Source: Niabella pedocola (lineage in GTDB: Bacteria; Bacteroidota; Bacteroidia; Chitinophagales; Chitinophagaceae). Taken from it: 64,000 bases of DNA. Made by a program: the position numbers and the translations under genes. Shown here piece after piece: positions 60,871-64,000 of the stretch (position 1 is the stretch's first letter; each line of letters opens with the position of its first letter). The stretch is from NCBI RefSeq assembly GCF_021044425.1, contig NZ_JAJNEC010000005.1, positions 1,736,001 to 1,800,000 of the forward strand, in the 5' to 3' direction. Under the pieces are notes generated by a model, which searched no databases, was not told the origin of the DNA, and saw only the letters and a program-made list of their open reading frames with translations.

Positions 60871-61680
60871 TTAATTGTTGGATGTTTTTTTAAAATTATC
60901 TTTTCGTTTATGCGCAAAAAGCCATGGCAATAATCCGGGTTCCGCAAAGGCGGCATCCCAGCTGTTATGCCCTGCCTCGGGGTAAAAAGTAGCCCGCACA
61001 TCCACGCCTTTCGCTTTCATAGCCTCCACCATTTTACGGGAATACTCCGGTGCCACCACCACATCTTTATCGCCATGAAATATCCACCAGGAAGCGTTTT
61101 TTAAATTTGCGGCAATAGCCGGATTAGCACCGCCGCAGATAGGAACAGCCGCTGCAAATACATGCGGCATGCGGTTTACAATTTCAAAGGTACCCATACC
61201 ACCCATACTCAGGCCCATCACATACACCTGTTCTTCCTTGATCCGGTATTGCCGGCCGAGGTTTTCCATAAGCCCTACTACCAGCTGCATACTGGGCGAT
61301 GGCGGGCCGTTTTCCGTAAAATAAAAACTCCGCTTTCCGCTGGAGTCTGCAACGGTCTGCACATTGCTCCAGTAGTACTTTACTGCATTTTGCGGAAATA
61401 CCACAATGGCCGGAAATTTTTTACGGTTTTCTTCTTTTAAAAACAAGGACGCTCCATGCAATAACTGGGCTTCGTTGTCGTTGCCGCTTTCCCCACGGCC
61501 ATGGAGGAACAATACCAGCGGATATTTTTTCTGCGGGTCGTAATGCTCAGGCAGCAATAACCGGTAGGGCAATGTATCCCCGCTTTGTATAAACCGGAAC
61601 TTCTGAAACAATGCATAGTCCTGCGCCGTTGTTATTACGGAAATGAAAACAGTGGCCAATATCAATAATCCTTTTTTCAT
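60871..61680 (-). CDS. Secreted alpha/beta hydrolase (phospholipase/carboxylesterase or feruloyl esterase-like)
   Basis: Protein of 269 residues with a signal peptide (MKKGLLILATVFISVITTAQ). The alpha/beta hydrolase features are YPLVLFLHGRGESGND (oxyanion region), YVMGLSMGGMGTFEIV (nucleophile Ser), WWIFHGDKDVVVAPEYSRK (Asp) and YPEAGHNSWDAAFAEPG (His). The family includes polysaccharide esterases and phospholipase/carboxylesterase-type enzymes. It lies 56 bases downstream of the GDPD-GH16 gene in the same direction, which suggests joint work on a polysaccharide. Confidence 0.85.
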   Translation of the reverse strand: MKKGLLILATVFISVITTAQDYALFQKFRFIQSGDTLPYRLLLPEHYDPQKKYPLVLFLHGRGESGNDNEAQLLHGASLFLKEENRKKFPAIVVFPQNAVKYYWSNVQTVADSSGKRSFYFTENGPPSPSMQLVVGLMENLGRQYRIKEEQVYVMGLSMGGMGTFEIVNRMPHVFAAAVPICGGANPAIAANLKNASWWIFHGDKDVVVAPEYSRKMVEAMKAKGVDVRATFYPEAGHNSWDAAFAEPGLLPWLFAHKRKDNFKKTSNN

Positions 61681-61736
61681 ACGATCATTTTATAATTAGC
61701 GGTTGTTTATGGGTTTGTCCATTTTAAATTGGTATC

Positions 61737-63269
61737 TCATTTTTGAAATACCCGTACATAGTCCACTTCCATAACAGCCTTTGTAAGCTGCTCATCCACA
61801 CCTTTAAGACCGCCCCAGTTTCCGCCCACCGCTATATTGAGCAACAGGTGAAACTTTTGATCAAAGGGCCATTCCTTAAATCCTTTTCCGGTATTCTTAA
61901 ATGAAAAGAACAACTGGTTGTCTACAAAGAAATCGATCCGGCTCTTATTCCATTCAACAGCATAGCAATGAAAATTTGTTCCGGCATCCTTTAAAAAAAG
62001 CCCCTTTGTTTTTTGTGTGCCAATTACGTGGTTAAACGCCTTGGTATGTACGCTGCTGAATACCGTATCCGGGTTATACCCTACATTTTCCATAATGTCT
62101 ATTTCACCGCTTGCCGGCCAGCCACCATATTTCCAATCCGTGGGCAGCATCCATATGGCAGGCCATACACCTCTGCCAAGGGGTAAACGGGCACTTACTT
62201 CTACCCGGCCGTATAACCAGTCGCCTTTTCCCTTTGTAATCAGCCGGGCGGAGGTATAAGTATTTTTATCGTGGTTTTGTTTGAGCGCCGTAATCAGCAG
62301 TTTCCCGTTTTTTACCACCGCATTATTGCTATCTGCCTTTGTATAATACTGCAGCTCACGGTTACCCCAGCCGTTGCCGCCTACATCATAGCCCCATTTG
62401 CTTTCATCTGGCAGGCCGGCCTGGTTGAATTCATCACTCCACGCCAGCTTCCATCCCTTGGATACAGGCGTCAATTGCATCCGCTCTGCCAGCAGCTCCG
62501 GCTCATTTGTGGTAATGAACTCAAAGCCATTTGCCAGCAGCCAGTCCATTTCGGCCTCCGTATTTACCGTCCAGGCATTGAGCGCAATGTGGTTTTTCTT
62601 TGCCTGCCCAATCCAGTCCGGGTGCTTTTGAAACACCGAATAATGATAGTCTACCCCATCCAGTCCATCGGCCTTTATTTCTTCCGGCGATTTATCGCCA
62701 TTTAAATATTGTACATGCGCCCCGGGATCCAGTTGCTTCACTTTTTTGCAAACATCATAGTCAAAACTAATATATACCGCCATGGGTGCGGCTCCCAACC
62801 GGTGTACCAGGCGCACCACCTTCTCCGTCACCAGCAGTGCCCTTTCCTTACTGATACCGGAAGGCTTGATCTCAAATACCAGTCTTGTAGAGCGGTTGTT
62901 TTTTAACCCTGCCAGGGTATACTCCTGCAGCGTAGGCAGTTTTTCCCCGTTGGACAACGGCGTTTTGATCAGTTCTGCATAGGTGGTTTTTTCAATCGTC
63001 AGCTTATTATAATGCGGATCATGATTGATGACCAGCGAATCATCAGCCGTCATATGAATATCAAACTCACTACCGGTGCATTTTAGTGCAATGGCATGCT
63101 TCAGGGAAGCAATGGAGTTTTCCGAGAATCCATTCTTTTTAAAGGCGCCCCTGTGAGCTACAATAGGATTTGCTGCAAAAGTTATACGGCTTTTTGAGGA
63201 TTGTGCGTTTGCCATTGGGCTGCTCAGCAACAGGGTCAGAACCGCAGCCGGAAATAAACGTTGTTTCAT
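61737..63269 (-). CDS. Fusion of glycerophosphodiester phosphodiesterase and GH16 glucanase domains
   Basis: Secreted protein of 510 residues with a signal peptide (LFPAAVLTLLLSSPMANA). Domain 1 (about 35-270) is a GDPD: IVAHRGAFKKNGFSENS, FDIHMTADDSLVINHDPHY, TRLVFEIKPSG and NAWTVNTEAEMDWLLANGFE. Domain 2 (about 280-510) is a GH16 beta-glucanase/laminarinase with LAWSDEFNQAGLPDESKWGY, the catalytic motif GEIDIMENVGY and HLLLNIAVGGNWGG. The first could cleave glycerophosphodiesters and the second beta-1,3-glucans. The fusion suggests attack on a glycerophosphate-decorated glucan, which is inference. The ATG at 63269 gives a proper signal peptide. It is followed by an esterase gene. Confidence 0.9.
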   Translation of the reverse strand: MKQRLFPAAVLTLLLSSPMANAQSSKSRITFAANPIVAHRGAFKKNGFSENSIASLKHAIALKCTGSEFDIHMTADDSLVINHDPHYNKLTIEKTTYAELIKTPLSNGEKLPTLQEYTLAGLKNNRSTRLVFEIKPSGISKERALLVTEKVVRLVHRLGAAPMAVYISFDYDVCKKVKQLDPGAHVQYLNGDKSPEEIKADGLDGVDYHYSVFQKHPDWIGQAKKNHIALNAWTVNTEAEMDWLLANGFEFITTNEPELLAERMQLTPVSKGWKLAWSDEFNQAGLPDESKWGYDVGGNGWGNRELQYYTKADSNNAVVKNGKLLITALKQNHDKNTYTSARLITKGKGDWLYGRVEVSARLPLGRGVWPAIWMLPTDWKYGGWPASGEIDIMENVGYNPDTVFSSVHTKAFNHVIGTQKTKGLFLKDAGTNFHCYAVEWNKSRIDFFVDNQLFFSFKNTGKGFKEWPFDQKFHLLLNIAVGGNWGGLKGVDEQLTKAVMEVDYVRVFQK

Positions 63270-63393
63270 CTGTTTACTTTTATTGTTTTTTGCCAGATGG
63301 AATGCTGCATAAGAAATATTCATTCCGTTCAGGTGCAAAAATGAATATTTCCTGATGCGCCATTTCATGTTTTTATTGAAAAAATTGCTTTTA

Positions 63394-64000
63394 TTACTTC
63401 AATGCCTGGTATACCAGGGCTTTAAATTTATCATTGATCTCACCATGCGAGAACGGCCACTGCTGTACAAAGAGCAGTGCTACGATCTCCTCCCGGGGAT
63501 CGCCCCAGTAGGAGGTTCCAAAGAATCCACCCCAGGCAAAGCTTCCGGCCGACTGGCCCAGTTTTAAGAAGCCCTTGTCGGTTGTGATTTCAAAGCCCAG
63601 GCCAAATTTATTGTTGCCCAGGGAAAGATCTCCGATCTGGTTCTGGGTCATCATTTCAACGGAATGCCGGGATAGCAGGCGCTTCCCGTTATACATCCCT
63701 TTATTTAAGATCATCTGCAAAAAAGCGGCATAATCAGCCGTTGTGGAAACCAGGCCCGCCCCACCGGAATAATAGCCGTTATTGTTTACCGGGTAATTGA
63801 CGGTAATACCGCGGAAGGTAGTATCGGCCCAGGGCATGAGTGCCTTCGTTGCTTTGTCTTCGGTGTAGACGCTTACCAGCCGTGATTGTTTTGCCTCCGG
63901 TAAATGAAAATACGTGTCCTTCATATTCAGCGGTTCAAAGATGCGTTTATGAAAGAAGTCATCCAGGCTCATACCAGATGTAATTTCTACCAGGCGGCCC
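63394..64000 (-). CDS. Serine hydrolase, beta-lactamase family (C-terminal part)
   Basis: The C-terminal 202 residues of a class C beta-lactamase/penicillin-binding-like serine hydrolase; the gene runs off the right edge, since the frame stays open to base 64000 (GRLVEITSG before MSLDDFF). The family elements are FFHKRIFEPLNMKDTYFHLP, YYSGGAGLVSTTADYAAFLQ and a C-terminal FAWGGFFGTSYWGDPREEIV, with HxG-like GQSAGSFAWGG in place of the KTG motif. The catalytic SxxK lies outside the window. The substrate is unknown, and many members are peptidases or esterases. Confidence 0.85.
   Translation of the reverse strand, partial: GRLVEITSGMSLDDFFHKRIFEPLNMKDTYFHLPEAKQSRLVSVYTEDKATKALMPWADTTFRGITVNYPVNNNGYYSGGAGLVSTTADYAAFLQMILNKGMYNGKRLLSRHSVEMMTQNQIGDLSLGNNKFGLGFEITTDKGFLKLGQSAGSFAWGGFFGTSYWGDPREEIVALLFVQQWPFSHGEINDKFKALVYQALK

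Noticed and set aside
1..64000. CRISPR array, integrase, transposase or tRNA genes
   Set aside because: No regularly spaced repeats, no transposase motif and no tRNA-like cloverleaf were noticed on reading. A dedicated scan would be needed to exclude a degenerate tRNA.

Overview
The window reads as chromosomal DNA of a Bacteroidota bacterium, most likely a Chitinophagaceae relative. This is inferred from protein character (HmuY, DUF5689, DUF6607, BatD, TonB receptors with carboxypeptidase-regulatory-like domains), from several promoters with the Bacteroidota -7 element TAnnTTTG, and from the lack of clear Shine-Dalgarno sequences. GC is moderate. I see no rRNA, tRNA, CRISPR array, integrase or intact insertion sequence. 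The window opens inside ileS and closes inside a serine hydrolase gene.

Region 0-5.4 kb: ileS, then a two-gene operon for a family 2A encapsulin (SrpI type) and its cargo, a SufS-like cysteine desulfurase with an unstructured N-terminal loading domain of about 245 residues. Region 5.4-18 kb is devoted to metal acquisition: a siderophore receptor/PepSY/esterase operon, a heme operon (HmuR receptor, HmuY hemophore, DUF6607 protein) and a probable small RNA. All three promoters carry tandem 13-bp boxes exactly 21 bp apart, with a -7 element exactly 25 bp from the proximal box, so they look like one regulon under an AraC-like or similar activator. A copper-binding four-helix-bundle gene has a weaker copy of the boxes.

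Region 18-31 kb holds housekeeping and accessory genes: a methyltransferase, MarR with a membrane protein, a VOC protein, a thermonuclease, a HsdR-N nuclease, a cluster of three small RNA-binding-type proteins (cold shock, Sm-like candidate, RRM), a KAS III enzyme, a DEAD-box helicase and a PhnA-type protein. Region 31-38 kb looks like a nucleic-acid or phosphate scavenging locus (DUF5689 lipoprotein, TonB receptor, secreted endonuclease/exonuclease/phosphatase), interrupted by a frameshifted GxxExxY gene. Then come gnd, an amidohydrolase, a glutathione peroxidase and ComF.

Region 42.4-48.8 kb is the most unusual part. A LuxR-type regulator and a large outer-membrane barrel protein with usher-like architecture converge on a pilin, PapD-like chaperone and tip-adhesin operon. 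The adhesin ends in a domain homologous to the pilin, and an 18-bp stem-loop separates pilin from chaperone. Together these suggest a Bacteroidota analogue of the chaperone-usher pilus. Region 48.8-64 kb carries radA (preceded by a candidate small RNA), a YugP-type protease, a beta-propeller protein, an AraC regulator, a cytochrome c relic, batD, an SDR, a ketosynthase-like protein without the active-site cysteine, an amine oxidase, a metallophosphoesterase, an esterase and a GDPD-GH16 fusion.
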